In this document: positions 32,638-44,208 of the stretch, in pieces | Layout: each line of letters begins with the position of its first letter | How positions within the stretch are numbered: position 1 is the first letter of the stretch | Assembly: GCA_001692895.1 (NCBI GenBank) | Contig: KV748209.1 | Coordinates: forward strand, 1,612,001 to 1,676,000 | DNA length: 64,000 nt | Direction of reading: 5' to 3' | Origin: Cenococcum geophilum 1.58 | Taxonomy: Eukaryota; Ascomycota; Dothideomycetes; Gloniales; Gloniaceae | Translations under genes and position numbers: made by a program | Notes under the pieces: model-generated | What the model was told of the DNA's origin: nothing | The model's input: the letters and a program-made list of their open reading frames with translations, nothing else | Databases searched by the model: none

Positions 32638-35600
32638 ATGGACGGACGCGGTGGAGATCCAGCTCCACGGGGTCCTACCAAAAGTCGCAAAGCCTCGGAG
32701 GCAGCCTTGATGGAGAATAGCTCTCAAGATCGCCGCCAGCTAAGGCGCTCCATAGCAATAGAGTCATTGTCAACAGCTTCTGATGAGAAGAAACCATTCT
32801 ATCCTGCTTCGAAGGGCGCCAGCCAAAACATCAAGCCAGATGTTCAACCTGACAGCAGTGAGAATGGCTTTCCTAACTACGAACCTGGAAGTTGGAGTGA
32901 ACTACCAGCCTGGTCACGTTCTTCTCACGCACCAACCTCCCTTCAAACTGACGACAAAGGGGGGGCTCCCTTTGATGCACACTCGTTCAGCTATTGGAGC
33001 CGCGATACTGTAGCGGATGAAGGCGCCGTGCGGGGTCCACTAGGGGAAATGTGGGAGGTATTATTAGAGACCAGTAACGGCTTTAGACAACAGATGTATA
33101 ATAACGGTATCATCTCTGATACTGACTACTTTACCTCTTCACAGCTCTGCCACAATGCGCCAGCATCTCCACCGAGCTCTCCTCGACCTACGTTAAACAA
33201 GTACCCGTCGTACCAAAGCCTGGGGCCAGAACATGCGCCGCTGAAGGATGTCACGAGAGCTACTGGATATGGACAGAAGAACATTGAACTGTTAGAAAAA
33301 CTTCGGAGCAAAGACGGTGCCAGTCACAATGAACATGCATCTAGTCTGCTGGCTGCTCAAGCCCAGCGACGCCGTAAGGAGATTCACGATGAACGTCACG
33401 GACTGGTAAGTGGAATTGCAGCGCTTCACTCACTCACCTCATTTTGCTGATAATGCCTAGGCCGCACCTGAGTCATATGCCGAACGTGCCAACCGTCGAC
33501 ACGAGGAACACCTCAGATTGGGAAAAGACGCCTTCAGTCACGAACCAGCTGCAGGAGAGCCACCGAAGCAACACTGGTCTAAAATTGACGAGCAGAAGTT
33601 TTCTCTGTTCCAAATAAGCGAAAACACTTACCAGAACTTCCCATCTGCCACTTTCACGAAAGAAGAGTACATGATGGCAGCTGAAGAAGGCTACAAGGGT
33701 CCCAACGTTCTAGCTTTTGTGAATACTAAAGCAGCCATGGAGCGTGAAGAGAAGGCATCTGTGACAAATCATACGCAGTCAAATACCCACTTCTACCGTC
33801 ATCCAAACGTTGACATCTCCTACAACCCATCGCCACATGTTGATCGCTATCCTAGAGCCTCTCCCAGCAATCGTGAAGTCGAAGATAGCCGGCCCACCTC
33901 CATTGATGACCGCATGTCTTTCCGCATTCAACATTCATCCCAAAACCCTTACGTAACGGATAGCCATTCTATCAACAGCAATTCTTCGGGTACTCCTATG
34001 GAAGATGCACAAGAAGTCAGCGTTGCACGTGCTGGTCCGGGAACTGATACTCCCACTACGGCTATTAATGTTGTTAAAGAGGAAAATACTTCGAAGATTT
34101 CTAGTGGCTCTGAATGCCACAGTTGCATCGACGGAGGCAAGCCGTCCCTGCTATCCTTTTATCACCGGATGTTGAAAGCTAACAGTCCGAAAGAGCCGAT
34201 CAATCCATTCAGCGGGAAGAAACCTACTCTAGCTGCGCCGCCAGTGAAGTCAATGGAACTCCCTGAGTCACCGACCACGCCCGTAGAGAGTAGCCAGCCT
34301 CAAACTTCGAAGTACTCCAAGGAGCGTGAACGTCCATTTCAGTCAAAATGGTCATCCCCTCCGACGCCCGTTACGCCACCTCCAAAGTTCAACCCCCACG
34401 GTAGGACCAAATCTTCAGATTCTATGCGTTCACCCACTGTCAAGCGAGGCCGTGGCAATTCCTTGCTCCCAGAATCCCCCGCTACATCTCATAGCAGTAA
34501 GGGTAAAGGGAAGGCGACTGACCCGGCGCTTTCTCCAAGTGAGCGCGGCTTCGCCATTGCAACTGCTCTTCGAGCATTGGACGGAAATTCGGTAGCTACA
34601 ACTAGAAATCAGGTTGTCAAATCCCCTCCTCGGAACTATGTTAGTGAGGGAATGCAAACCGACGGCAACGAGAGCAGATACAGTGCGAAAAGCGACGAAA
34701 ACACCTTCACCGGAACTGGGCTTTTCCAGGCCCTCCTATCCATTTGGCCTAGCGGTATCCCAGAAAATGTCCTCTCTGCTCTACCAGAGCTTATGGACCA
34801 TACTCCGTTTTCGCCAGGTCCTTTCATGCCCTTGTACGCAGGCAGACGTCCAATCCCAGCAAATTGTCCTAAATCTCACCGCTACCTTGCGTATCTCGCA
34901 GAGCAACTTGCTTCTTTTAGGACGCAACTTGATGAATATCAAAATCAGGCTGTCCAGTTCGTCCATAATCAGCGCAACATGGAGAACGATCTGAATATGA
35001 TGCAGGACGAACGAATGCATCTGTCTGGCGAGAATCAAGTGCTTCGTGCTTACTGCAAGGACCTCGAGAGGCTTCTGAAGCACGTTAGCGGCCAGCGTGC
35101 TACTCCTGAGGAACTTGCTCCCGTGTTTCTAATTGCTCAGCGTCTCGGCCTCACTATTCCTGGTCCCGGACTAGCTGATTCCAATTCCGTTGCGTTAGCT
35201 CAACAACATGACATGGGTTCTGGACTATCTAATCTTGTCGACGGGTACACGAAAGGCCAGAGCAAGGAAATGCTCGACACGCTCATTCAGAACATCAAGC
35301 TCCAGCAGGAGGTCGAAGCTGCTAATAAGGAAGCTGGTATCTGGAAGCACCGCTCGCAGACATGGGAGAAGAAGTTCTCAAAGGAGGTTGGCAGGGCTGC
35401 CTTGAGTTTGTACGGAGACATGGGGGATAACCAAAGTCACCTTGCCTCTAAATATTCGACAAAAATGTTTGCAAAGCATAATGAACAGCTTCAGATGACA
35501 ATTCGTCCACTCACAGACCCTCGGGGTAAAGCTCCCGACAGGGATATCGGAGCCGGAGCCGGTCCCTCTAATATCTATCCACAGCAGACATACTCACATT

Positions 35601-35746
35601 TCGCTGGAGGACCATATATGCACCCCCCGGGATACCAACAGAATGATTCGGCTAATGTGCTGTTTGGATATCCGCCTGCAGACCCTGCGGTCAACGACCC
35701 TCCGAATATGCCCAACCATTACGGCGGACCCCACAACAGCCACTGA
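32638..35746 (+). CDS. Unrecognised coiled-coil, Ser/Pro-rich protein
   Basis: Two exons, 32638-33405 and 33461-35746, split by a 55-nt intron (GTAAGT to CTAG, phase 0), giving 1,017 residues. The ATG sits in a strong ACCATGG context. The N-terminal 160 residues are disordered. Residues about 215-300 are charged and helical (NIELLEKLRSKDGAS, QAQRRRKEIHDERHG). The middle is Ser/Pro-rich with many SP and TP sites (SPPTPVTPPPKF), suggesting phosphorylation. A clear coiled coil lies at about 727-800 (LAEQLASFRTQLDEYQNQAV, then ENQVLRAYCKDLERLLKHVS), and a second helical stretch follows near 870. The tail is rich in Pro, Tyr, Gly and Asn. No catalytic or membrane segment is seen, which suits a scaffold or cytoskeletal adaptor. 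That is inference; I do not recognise the family. Confidence 0.85.
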
Positions 35747-36428
35747 TGGCTCATGACGTACGACTTACAATAGACGAATTCACGGCTAGTGGCCACGCTT
35801 GGTGATGATCCGCTTGGGCTCTTTTGAACCATCTTGGTAGGCCTGTAGCTAATCTTCTTGCCTTGGCATTCCATTCCTGGTGATGAAAATTGGTCATGCC
35901 CATTTCTCCTACATTCTTCACACTTTTTGTACTATTATTTCCTTCTACTTCTTTGTGCGAGTGCTAGTTCTCTATAGCACCAAAATGGCGATACTCTGAA
36001 GGTCTGTAGAGGCCTTCCATGCCTTCCATATGTTGCTAGCAGGCTCGATTAATAAGAGGTCTTCCTCCTAACTGGAACTTATCCAGACGATTCTGGAACA
36101 ATTATGTTTTATGCTGTGCTTCGAATGCTCTAAAAATGACGAAAAAGAGGCGGCTAGATCTCTCTTTTTTCTCTCCGATCATAATTACCGTAGTTGTATA
36201 CCTAGTGCAAAATATATTTCTAAACACCACTTTCGAAATATGCTACGCGCTGAATGTGCGTCATTGTAAATCCTTCAAATTTTCACGATGGTAAGGCTGT
36301 TCTGTTCACATCTGTATTTGATGAGGCCTAGTAGAGACCTGGTACTTGGGCTCGCCTCGTAATTGACTCAGCTAAGCTTTAGATTTCTTGCACGGTTGTC
36401 TGTAGTGATACAATTCGGGGGAGAGGTC
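35747..36428. other. Intergenic sequence downstream of the coiled-coil gene
   Basis: This is the 3' flank and AT-leaning intergenic sequence. I see no gene or clear repeat. Confidence 0.4.
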
Positions 36429-36700
36429 GGCCTGATCGAAGGCTCTAGTTGATTCGATTGATCAATTGATTGTATTGATTCGAATCATTCTCTATGGGCG
36501 TTCGCTGGATGTACGTTCGAACGGTGGTCTCTGGGATGCCTCCCTAAGAGGCCTTGATCTAATTCGATTCGATAACGGGCCGATATCGAGGCTCTAGTTC
36601 GATTCAATCGATCGATCAATCGAATTGTTCATGGTGTTCGCTGGCTGGTCGCTCGAACGGTTGTCGTCTGGCTCTGGCGACGGTCGTCTGGTTCTGGCGA
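36429..36700. repeat. Two diverged tandem copies of a roughly 125-bp unit
   Basis: Copy 1 (about 36429-36548) and copy 2 (about 36577-36700) share the order GAGGCTCTAGTT or AAGGCTCTAGTT, GATTCGATT/GATCAAT-rich core, GTTCGCTGG, then GTTCGAACGG or GCTCGAACGG and GTCTGG. They differ at many positions. It is probably repeat-derived non-coding sequence. A TATATAGGGG motif follows at about 36777, so an old promoter or LTR piece is possible. Confidence 0.4.
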
Positions 36701-36854
36701 CGGTCCTCTGCTGGCTGCTGTTCTGGTGCTTCCCTAGGTAGGGAGGATGTAAGGGTAAAAAGGTGGCTTCCTTGGTGTATATAGGGGTATACTTGGCAGA
36801 GGCACGTGTAGGCCCAATAGCACTGTATGTCGCGCGCGCACGGGTATCACTTGG

Positions 36855-37075
36855 CCCCCCCTATGTGCGCGTGCAACACACACAGCAATTTCGCTTCGTA
36901 CGCGCCAGGGAGTTTTAAGTTCAGCCCCCGTAATTAAGCTTAAAATAATTAAAGGCTTTGCCTTTCTTGCGGGTGCACAGCTCTTTTGGCAAACGCACAG
37001 TATCTACGCTGGATGGTGCGCTTGACTAGTGATTACCGAAATTGCCGTGTGTGTTGCGCGCGCACACAGGGGGGG
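36855..37075. mobile_element. MITE-like element with 39-bp inverted repeats
   Basis: The left arm 36855-36893 (CCCCCCCTATGTGCGCGTGC onward, ending in CAATTTCG) and the right arm 37037-37075 pair as reverse complements, with three mismatches by eye, all transitions. The arms may extend outward to CACTTGG on the left and CACTG on the right. There is no coding capacity that I trust. No exact target duplication was found, so the superfamily is open. The arms are well preserved, which suggests a fairly recent insertion. Confidence 0.6.
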
Positions 37076-37124
37076 ACACTGGAGCCTGTACAGACTGTAT
37101 CAGGGGATGGGATGGAGGTTCCTG

Positions 37125-37601
37125 TCAGGAGCCTGACAGGACGATTAGGACGATCAGGAAAATTAAAATCCTGTCAGGAGGCCTCCAGGATCTTGGCATC
37201 CCAACAAAATGCTGATGTATAGTTTCTTTAAGGCTTTCGACAAGTTGACTAACTTCATTAGGGTTAATATCTCTTCCTTCGTGTTCGGTTAAGGTCGCTA
37301 TAGGGAACGGAGGTAGTATAGTATATGGTGCGGTTGTTTGCTGTTCGTTCTGCGCTAATCGTTGAGAGGTGGCTCGTATTCTCAGCGACTGCTGGGCCTC
37401 TAGCACCTTCGCGCTCGGTTCTTTGTACGTTCTTTTGGTGGAGCTGTTGGAGGGTGTTGCTGATACGCGTTCAGGGGTCGAAACAGCCATCGGGGCGCGG
37501 AACTTCTCTACTTTCACAAGCGCCCTCCCTGCTAGCGCGGGCGAAGTGTAAACTAAGGCCCAGCCTGGAACACAAGGAGGAGAAGGACAGAATTCTTGCA
37601 C
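37125..37601 (-). CDS. Unrecognised open frame, possibly repeat-derived
   Basis: This minus-strand frame of 158 codons reads MAVSTPERVSATPSNSSTKR and VLEAQQSLRIRATSQRLAQN, then GRDINPNEVSQLVESLKETI. It looks like ordinary charged, helical protein sequence. Its C-terminal end (IFLIVLIVLSGS) is encoded by a short local repeat built on CCTGTCAGGAGCCTGACAGG (37121-37140), so the natural end is probably lost. It lies next to the 36855-37075 element, so it may be debris of a mobile element rather than a host gene. Confidence 0.25.
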   Translation of the reverse strand: MQEFCPSPPCVPGWALVYTSPALAGRALVKVEKFRAPMAVSTPERVSATPSNSSTKRTYKEPSAKVLEAQQSLRIRATSQRLAQNEQQTTAPYTILPPFPIATLTEHEGRDINPNEVSQLVESLKETIHQHFVGMPRSWRPPDRILIFLIVLIVLSGS

Positions 37602-38041
37602 GTGGGCAGAGAACTCCGTATCTTTTAGGCGAATATAAAGGAGAGGAGGGAGGCCTAGATGCGCTGCACAATGACGCCGCGCTTGTAGACTCTCACTTCG
37701 TCCCTGGCTATGAGCCTAGCTGCTTTCTCTCTAACAAGTATATTTGACATTGGTGGCGCGGTAAAAGAGTCGCGATTGGCCGCGTCAGTTCCCGGATCTG
37801 TCACGCGAGGGCTCAGCCGCACTCTACTTGGTGGAAAACGCAGCCTCGTTGTCGCTGGTCTTTTTAAGTCGCGGGGTGCCTACCTGTAAAACAAACTTTA
37901 CCTAGTTCTGTCGTCTCTAACGTTATACCCAACGGGACCGTCCTACTGCTTTTTCGATTCTAACTTACGACACGCCCGTAGTTAAAATTATCGTTTCTTC
38001 ACAGTTCGCTCCTATTTGTCAGAAGGCTGAAAAGGATAAAC
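37602..38041. other. Intergenic region and promoter of the four-TM gene
   Basis: I see no gene here. The stretch before the ATG at 38042 is the only candidate promoter and leader of the membrane-protein gene. Confidence 0.4.
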
Positions 38042-39261
38042 ATGGCCTCCTCACAAGAAGACAAGGAGTACAAAAATATGCGACGTGTCATCAAACATCT
38101 CGAGGAGGTTGATGATCTAGTGATCGAAGCTGCACAAGATGCACTCTGGTACCAAGAGAAGCACGGCGACGAGATCAAAATCTCCATTGGCAAGGCAGAC
38201 TTGAAAATATTCCAAGAGTCGAGGGCGGCATATCAAAATAACTACCAGATGGAGGATATGCTCCGCCACCTAGCGGACACGCGAAGCAATCAAAGAGTAT
38301 TTGATACTGCTATTGCTTCCATCATCAAGGTCATGGACAAAACTGTCCAAAGAGAGCGCGGTAAATGGTTTGACTGGTACGATCGAATGCAAAAGGCGGG
38401 AGATGTCGCATGGAAAGATTTGGTCCCTGCAACGAAATCGATCGGGGTTGCAGATGTTATTAACGCTCTGATGGACAAATTTGCTAGCCTAGACAGGATT
38501 CTGGAGGTGCTCAAAGTGTACCTTAAGATAGTCAGCCAAAGGGCCAAGTTTTCTGATGAATTGCGGGACACACTGTACGTCAACATACTTCAACGTTTTG
38601 TTCTCTCGCTGACTTCCAATCCTGAAGGTTTGCTCTCGTCGCCGTCATTAAAACAGGAGGACCGTATGCGCCAATCGATATGAATGAGGTAAACGTCCTC
38701 AAAACCGAGATCCGGAGGCGTAGGGAAGCCGAAGAAGCTCAACTAGTGCTCCCTACCACGCACGCCTCTAACGTTCTAGTCCCTACTACCGGGTATGTTG
38801 AGGAAACAGAAACGCCGCCGCAACCACAAGCGACTCCCAACGAGCCAGTAGCAGTCTTACTACATAAATGGAGCTCAACAGTTACAGCGACAGTCATGAT
38901 TCTGTTTGCAGTTATTCTCGCCGCAATCCCTGGCTACAAAGCCTGGCAGTATTCCCCTCGCAAACCCGGCACCATCCAAGACGCTGATTTCTGGTTTGTT
39001 GTCCAAGGTTCAATGATGCAGTTAGTCGGCTTACTCACTATCATCCTTCCCCTGACGTTAAGTGGGAGGCTTCTAATCCAACGGTGGTTCTGGACGTGGC
39101 TGCTTGTGGGAGTGAGTTTCTCGTGCTCAGTTGCCCCTATCCCTGTCTACCTGTACTTCCCTACGGAGTGGAGCGCCACAGTTGCGTTTTTGGGATCCGC
39201 GGCGCAGGCGTTTGTCACCTTGCAAGCGCTTTTTATCGTTAACAAGGAGAAGACACTGTAG
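38042..39261 (+). CDS. Four-TM protein with N-terminal helical domain
   Basis: The likely model is two exons, 38042-38594 and 38657-39261, with a 62-nt intron (GTTTTG to ACAG, branch-like CTGAC inside), giving 385 residues. A donor at 38628 would leave only a 29-nt intron, which I think too short. Without splicing, two frames overlap by ATGA at 38680, which is unlikely in a fungus. The N-terminal 185 residues are charged and helical (MRRVIKHLEEVDDLVIEAAQ, QRERGKWFDWYDRMQKAG). A coiled EIRRRREAEEA segment and a Pro/Thr-rich linker follow, then four hydrophobic segments at about 258-278, 297-320, 329-352 and 356-379. The end is KEKTL. A soluble sensor-like part joined to a small membrane bundle is inferred. 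No family is recognised. It is the last intact gene before the transposon stack. Confidence 0.7.
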
Positions 39262-39869
39262 TAGCAGTTATGTATATAACTTGTGGTCGTGTTTTTTCCT
39301 GGTCGCTTATCCAGGTGGTTTCACCAACCGCACTGGAGAATCATGTATTTTTTAGCATCTTGCTGTTGCTCCAATATAGTCACTGTCTGTATAAACAATT
39401 GGTCCTGCGGACCTGCTTTAGGGGCCAGCCTTGTGTTTACCACACCTTCCTGAAGGCCCTTCGTATTTAGCTGACCTGTCATTTCCTCACGACGCCATGT
39501 GCAACATTAGGACCTATCTGTATGGTAGCCTTCGCAATTGTCGGTCAGCCAACAATGTTCGATCGTTTCAGCCCATGTTCGATCCTGAAGGGGAAGTTGC
39601 ATCCTAGTTTGCGTGTCTCGGTTCCTGATTCTCATCCTTCCGCAAGGTCAGCCCGCTTAACTTGCCTTTCGTTCCATTCCGAAATCCACAACGAAATTAA
39701 TCTTAAAATTTGCAAACTACAGTCCAAACGGCTCCCAAGTCCTCGATGCATATCAACCATATGTAAGCGACTCCTCGAATCCGGGCTTATTAAAGAACAG
39801 TGTCGAAGAGTATGCCTTTATAAAGACGGCAGGTATAAAGAAGCCGAAAATCCCTTTCTGCAAACGATG
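39262..39869. other. Boundary between the last gene and the transposon stack
   Basis: This is 608 bp with the 3' flank of the four-TM gene. A plus-strand frame at 39522-39902 runs into the LTR and has no motif. Composition is still normal; the change to decayed sequence comes just after 40,062. Confidence 0.5.
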
Positions 39870-40062
39870 TGTCACGGAACCCCACCGCAGGGGCCTCCAT
39901 AGGAGAGCCCCGTGCTCTCGCGTACACCTCGCGTACAGCTTATGTCAGCTACGCGTAGGTATATCACCTCCTTACGCCCTCGACCCTTACGATCGATCGC
40001 GCAACGTCTTGTAGACTCCTCGAATACATACGCTCTATAGCCACTGCCCACGCTCCGTGACA
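39870..40062 (+). repeat. 5' LTR of gypsy element A
   Basis: A 193-bp unit begins TGTCACGG and ends CCGTGACA, so TG...CA ends lie within a perfect 8-bp terminal inverted repeat. It is much less AT-rich than the interior. Its partner LTR is outside the window, so identity rests on these ends and on the gypsy gag that follows. Confidence 0.65.
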
Positions 40063-41146
40063 TTACGTTGCGCCTTTTTTACCACTGACGCTCAGCCTAC
40101 AACTAATTCTACGTCTTTATAATACTGCAGGCGCTGCCAGAAGCAGCGTATCTATAAATTACCTTACTTTATACTTCTAAGGAACCTATAATAGTAAGAC
40201 AATATTTCTTATTAGCTACTATATTAAACCTAAAGAATAATCTAATACCTATACTTAACCTATAACGCCAATTAATCCTAAAAGAATTTAATTTATTAGC
40301 CTTAGCCTTAATCCCTAAGGAGACAGACACTAATAATATCTTATCTTTTATTAACTATGTAACTACAGACAAGCAAATAGAAGGGCTATTACCTATTAAA
40401 ATTAAAATATAAGACGCCGAGATATTTATAAAAATAGTAGCACGAGACCCTAATAAATACTACCGCCTTTTATAGAACTATTACCTAAAGCTTATATAAG
40501 CTAAGATGCGTACTACCTAAGATTACGATATTATTTAAGACCTATAAGCTTATAAGGTGCTTGCTAATAATATATATTAAGAAACTAAAGATAACCTCTG
40601 TATATCTAAACGCGACGTCTAATAATTAAAGAAGAATAAGATTATACTAATTGCTACGGTTACTAAAAAAGAAGGCATAATTAAATACCTATAATCTTAG
40701 CTTAACGAGTATATTTATAACAACGCTAGATACCTCTTTATAATATATAACGCTACCTAAGTCTCTATATCCCTAGTAACTTTACCTATTTAATGCTTAA
40801 TAAAGGGTTAGCGCTAAGTAGTTTTACCTAATAGAAACCCCTACTAAAGTAGTAATAATAAAAGCCATAATAATTAGACCTAAATTACTACTATAGGGTC
40901 TAATATACGCTACCCTAATCCCCTAGTCTTTTAGGGAGACTATAAGGAATATAGCTACTAAAAGATATAAATCTGTAAGAAACTAACTTAGAGCGCCTAC
41001 CTTTTTCCTACAGAAGATACTAAGATTGGCTACATTATTGGGCGAATAAAGGGTATACTATTTAATAGACTCTTCGCCTAATAGGAGACTAATAGCCCCT
41101 AAAAGTAGTAGTTTTACTAAGAAGTCCTTAATAATCTTAACCTAAT

Positions 41147-41425
41147 TGTAACTGTGCTAGAGCGCGTTACCTGCCAAGTTCTGCCATATTCTGCCACCTG
41201 TTATACTATCGCATACTATCTAGTATTATTGCATACTGTCTGGTACTGTTTCTTACTATTAGCTCGCCTACTATTAGCTTGTCTACTGCTAGCGCCTTAG
41301 CGACTTGCGCTACCTATTTGTTGACACCAGCCCTCGCAACCCTCTTTCCTTCTCCTTAGCTTAGTATCTTTATTAGATAGTAATCTACAAGCTTTAGTTT
41401 AGAGGCATTTATGCGAGCCGTTATA
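41147..41425 (+). repeat. 5' LTR of gypsy element B
   Basis: This 279-bp unit matches 54768-55046 over its full length. Differences are almost all C/T or G/A, as expected after RIP. Confidence 0.85.
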
Positions 41426-42515
41426 TTATACTAAGCTCTCCCTATATTGCCTGGGAAGGTATAAGCTTTGTAGTGTATGGGAATTAAATAAGCGACTTGA
41501 TTGTAAATCTATGGAAATTAAGAGGTATATATATATGAAATAGTGTAGGTAACAGGATAAAATGGGAACAGTGATCTGCAAGCAATATTGATCTGCGATC
41601 AATATATAGGGTAGCGTTGAGGCTGTCTCGGCAGCACCCGTAGTCGGTTACAGAAGGCCTTAATAATATCCTACCCTAAAAGAAGACCCTTATCTGCAAC
41701 GACGCGTTAACGCGTTATACTTAGACACTAAAGTTACTTTATATTGCCTGGGAAGGCCTTACTAATATCCCACTTTATAAGCTAGATAGGACTGGACCTA
41801 TACCCCTGGAATCGAAACCAAAGTATATAATACTAACGAACCCTAGGAAGCTAACGATAGCACCTAGGGCTAGCTTATCTAGGAGGGCTGCCTCTACCTA
41901 AGAGGAACCTAAGATCCAATTAGGATTAGAAATTGAAGATAATAATAACATTATAGACGTATGTAAGTAGATTCGCGCCCTTATAGCTAGCTAAAAAGCC
42001 GATTGTCTTAAGGTAAAGAATATATAAGAGACCCTATAAGAGATCCTAGAAAGCCTTACGGCCCTATAAAATAGCCTAGCTTCCCCTTCTTAAAGCCCTA
42101 GCTAACCTATTTACTCTACTAAATGCGATATATTAGGGAGTACGGATATAATAATAAAGTAATTAAAGTCCGTTAAGCTCTTTAACCCCTAACTACTATC
42201 TAATAGGATAGACCCTACCTTTAAGAATTAGAGGATTTAAGTATAAAGGAAGCTCCGCGTTAACTATAACTATTTCCTTTCTAAAGAAGCTAAAATACTC
42301 TACCTTTTTAGTCGAACCACTAGGGACGCCTAACGGTACTGTTAAGCTAAGTTTAAGGACAATTCCCCTATCCAATTTATATCTATTAATAAGATAATAT
42401 AGTACCTAGTAGCTATCTATATTAACCTAAACAAAGTACGGGACGCCTAGTATAACTATAATTGCCTAATAATAAAACTAAACTAACTCTTTACTAAATT
42501 CTAGACTTCATTCCT

Positions 42516-42743
42516 TGTCTGTACGAGTAGAGGTTATAAATATTGTTATTAGATAAATGGCGTAGAGTATATGCGGTAGGGGCTGTATACGTAGCGTAGG
42601 TTACCTAACTGCCTACGGCCCGATAAATAGCCCGACCTTTACTACCCCTTTCTTTCTCTTTTAGTAGACGAGGATAGATACGAATAAACTAAGAACCAGT
42701 TACCTTATATTGCAATTGCAGTACCCCCTAGGTGATACTAATA
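42516..42743 (+). repeat. 5' LTR of element C
   Basis: A 228-bp unit that starts TGTCTGTACGAG and is flanked on its outer side by TTCCT. It is collinear with 50470-50697 without gaps. Confidence 0.85.
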
Positions 42744-44208
42744 CTGATTAGTGATATTACAGATTAGAATCCGGTGTTATTATAAAGAGAGATAATACGC
42801 GATTGCTCCTACTAAGGCCCGTTAATTACGTCGCGTTTGCTAAGGAGAACCCTTTCTACTAAGGCCCTAGGAACTTAAAGAACTGGCTCCTACTAAGGCT
42901 TTGTCCGGTTCGCGTCCATTACGCAAATTAATACCTAGTATGACCTCTTTACTAAGCGCTAGTACCCCCTATAACCTAGTAGCGTTAGCAGCACCCCCTA
43001 CCTACACTATAATCTATACTAGTTATTATATCTAATATAGGAATCTAACGTCCGCGCTGGGGTAATGGAATTACCCTAACCAACGAGACCACTGTAGAAG
43101 ATATCACTAACTATATTAACTTTAAAATTAATAAGTATACTAAGTATAACTTTAAAGATAAAAGCCTATGGGAATTATACTAAGAGGACTTTAATAATTT
43201 TAAGGTATAAACATTTAAGGACGCTAATAGGTCTGTAATTAAAAGACTTAAATAACTGCTCCAATGTAATGGAGTATGGGTCTTTAATAAAAAGAGCAAG
43301 TTAGTACTATAAGTACTATACGACGTCGCTTACGAGGACGACCCTATGGAATGGTTAGATGTAGAAATTAAGCTATATATTAGTAATAAAGGACCCTTTA
43401 ATTTATATATTATTAACCGCCGCCTTAAATTACGTTTATTAACTCCCTTAACGTTATCTACTACCCTAACCCTAGCTGTCTTAAATAACCCTCCTCCTAC
43501 GGCCGAGCCCCCCTCGCCTATAAATGTTACAGCTCCCTCTATAAACGTTACGGCTCCCCCTACAAACGTTACAGCTCCTCCTATAAAAGTTATAGCCGCC
43601 GTTAACTATGGTAGAGACTTAGTAACCCTAGTAAAGATATATATAAAGGAAAGCAAATATAGTGGAGAGGATAATAACTTTAACTGTAAGCTTATGATTT
43701 TTAACGACCTTTATAATAGAGTTGGTATACTATAAGAGGTAAAGATTAAAGGCTTTCCGATAATGCTACGTGGTATTACTTTTAACTTCTACTATAAGAA
43801 TGAGGTAACCTATACTACCTTTAATAATATCTATAACGCTATATGTAACTACTTTAAAGGACTAGAATATAAGCGCGGAGTTCTAACAAAGTAGAACGCT
43901 ATAACCCTTAAGACGGTAATAATAAAAAACGAAGGTAAGTCTATAGGGGACTGCCTATAGCTACTGCTTAACGACCTCCGTTATTTATAGTATGGTCTTA
44001 ACGCTAACCTTTGTAACGACGATTTTCTACATAATAAGCTCATTGTCGCTTGTTAAGACGTCGCTACTTGCTAGGTAGCTTGCTTAAACCTACTTACTAC
44101 ACTTACTGGCCTTATAAATAGCCTATAATTATTAATCGTCACTTATAAGAAGATTAATAGTACTATAGGATAACCCGCTAATATGTTTTTATAGCCTATA
44201 GAACAGCC

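Noticed and set aside
38628-38656. 29-nt intron in the four-TM gene
   Set aside because: It is in phase but shorter than fungal introns usually are; a 62-nt alternative with a branch-like site also restores the frame.
43346-43735. 129-codon plus-strand frame as a host gene
   Set aside because: It lies in the interior of LTR element C and reads as gag-like sequence, so it is part of a fossil element.
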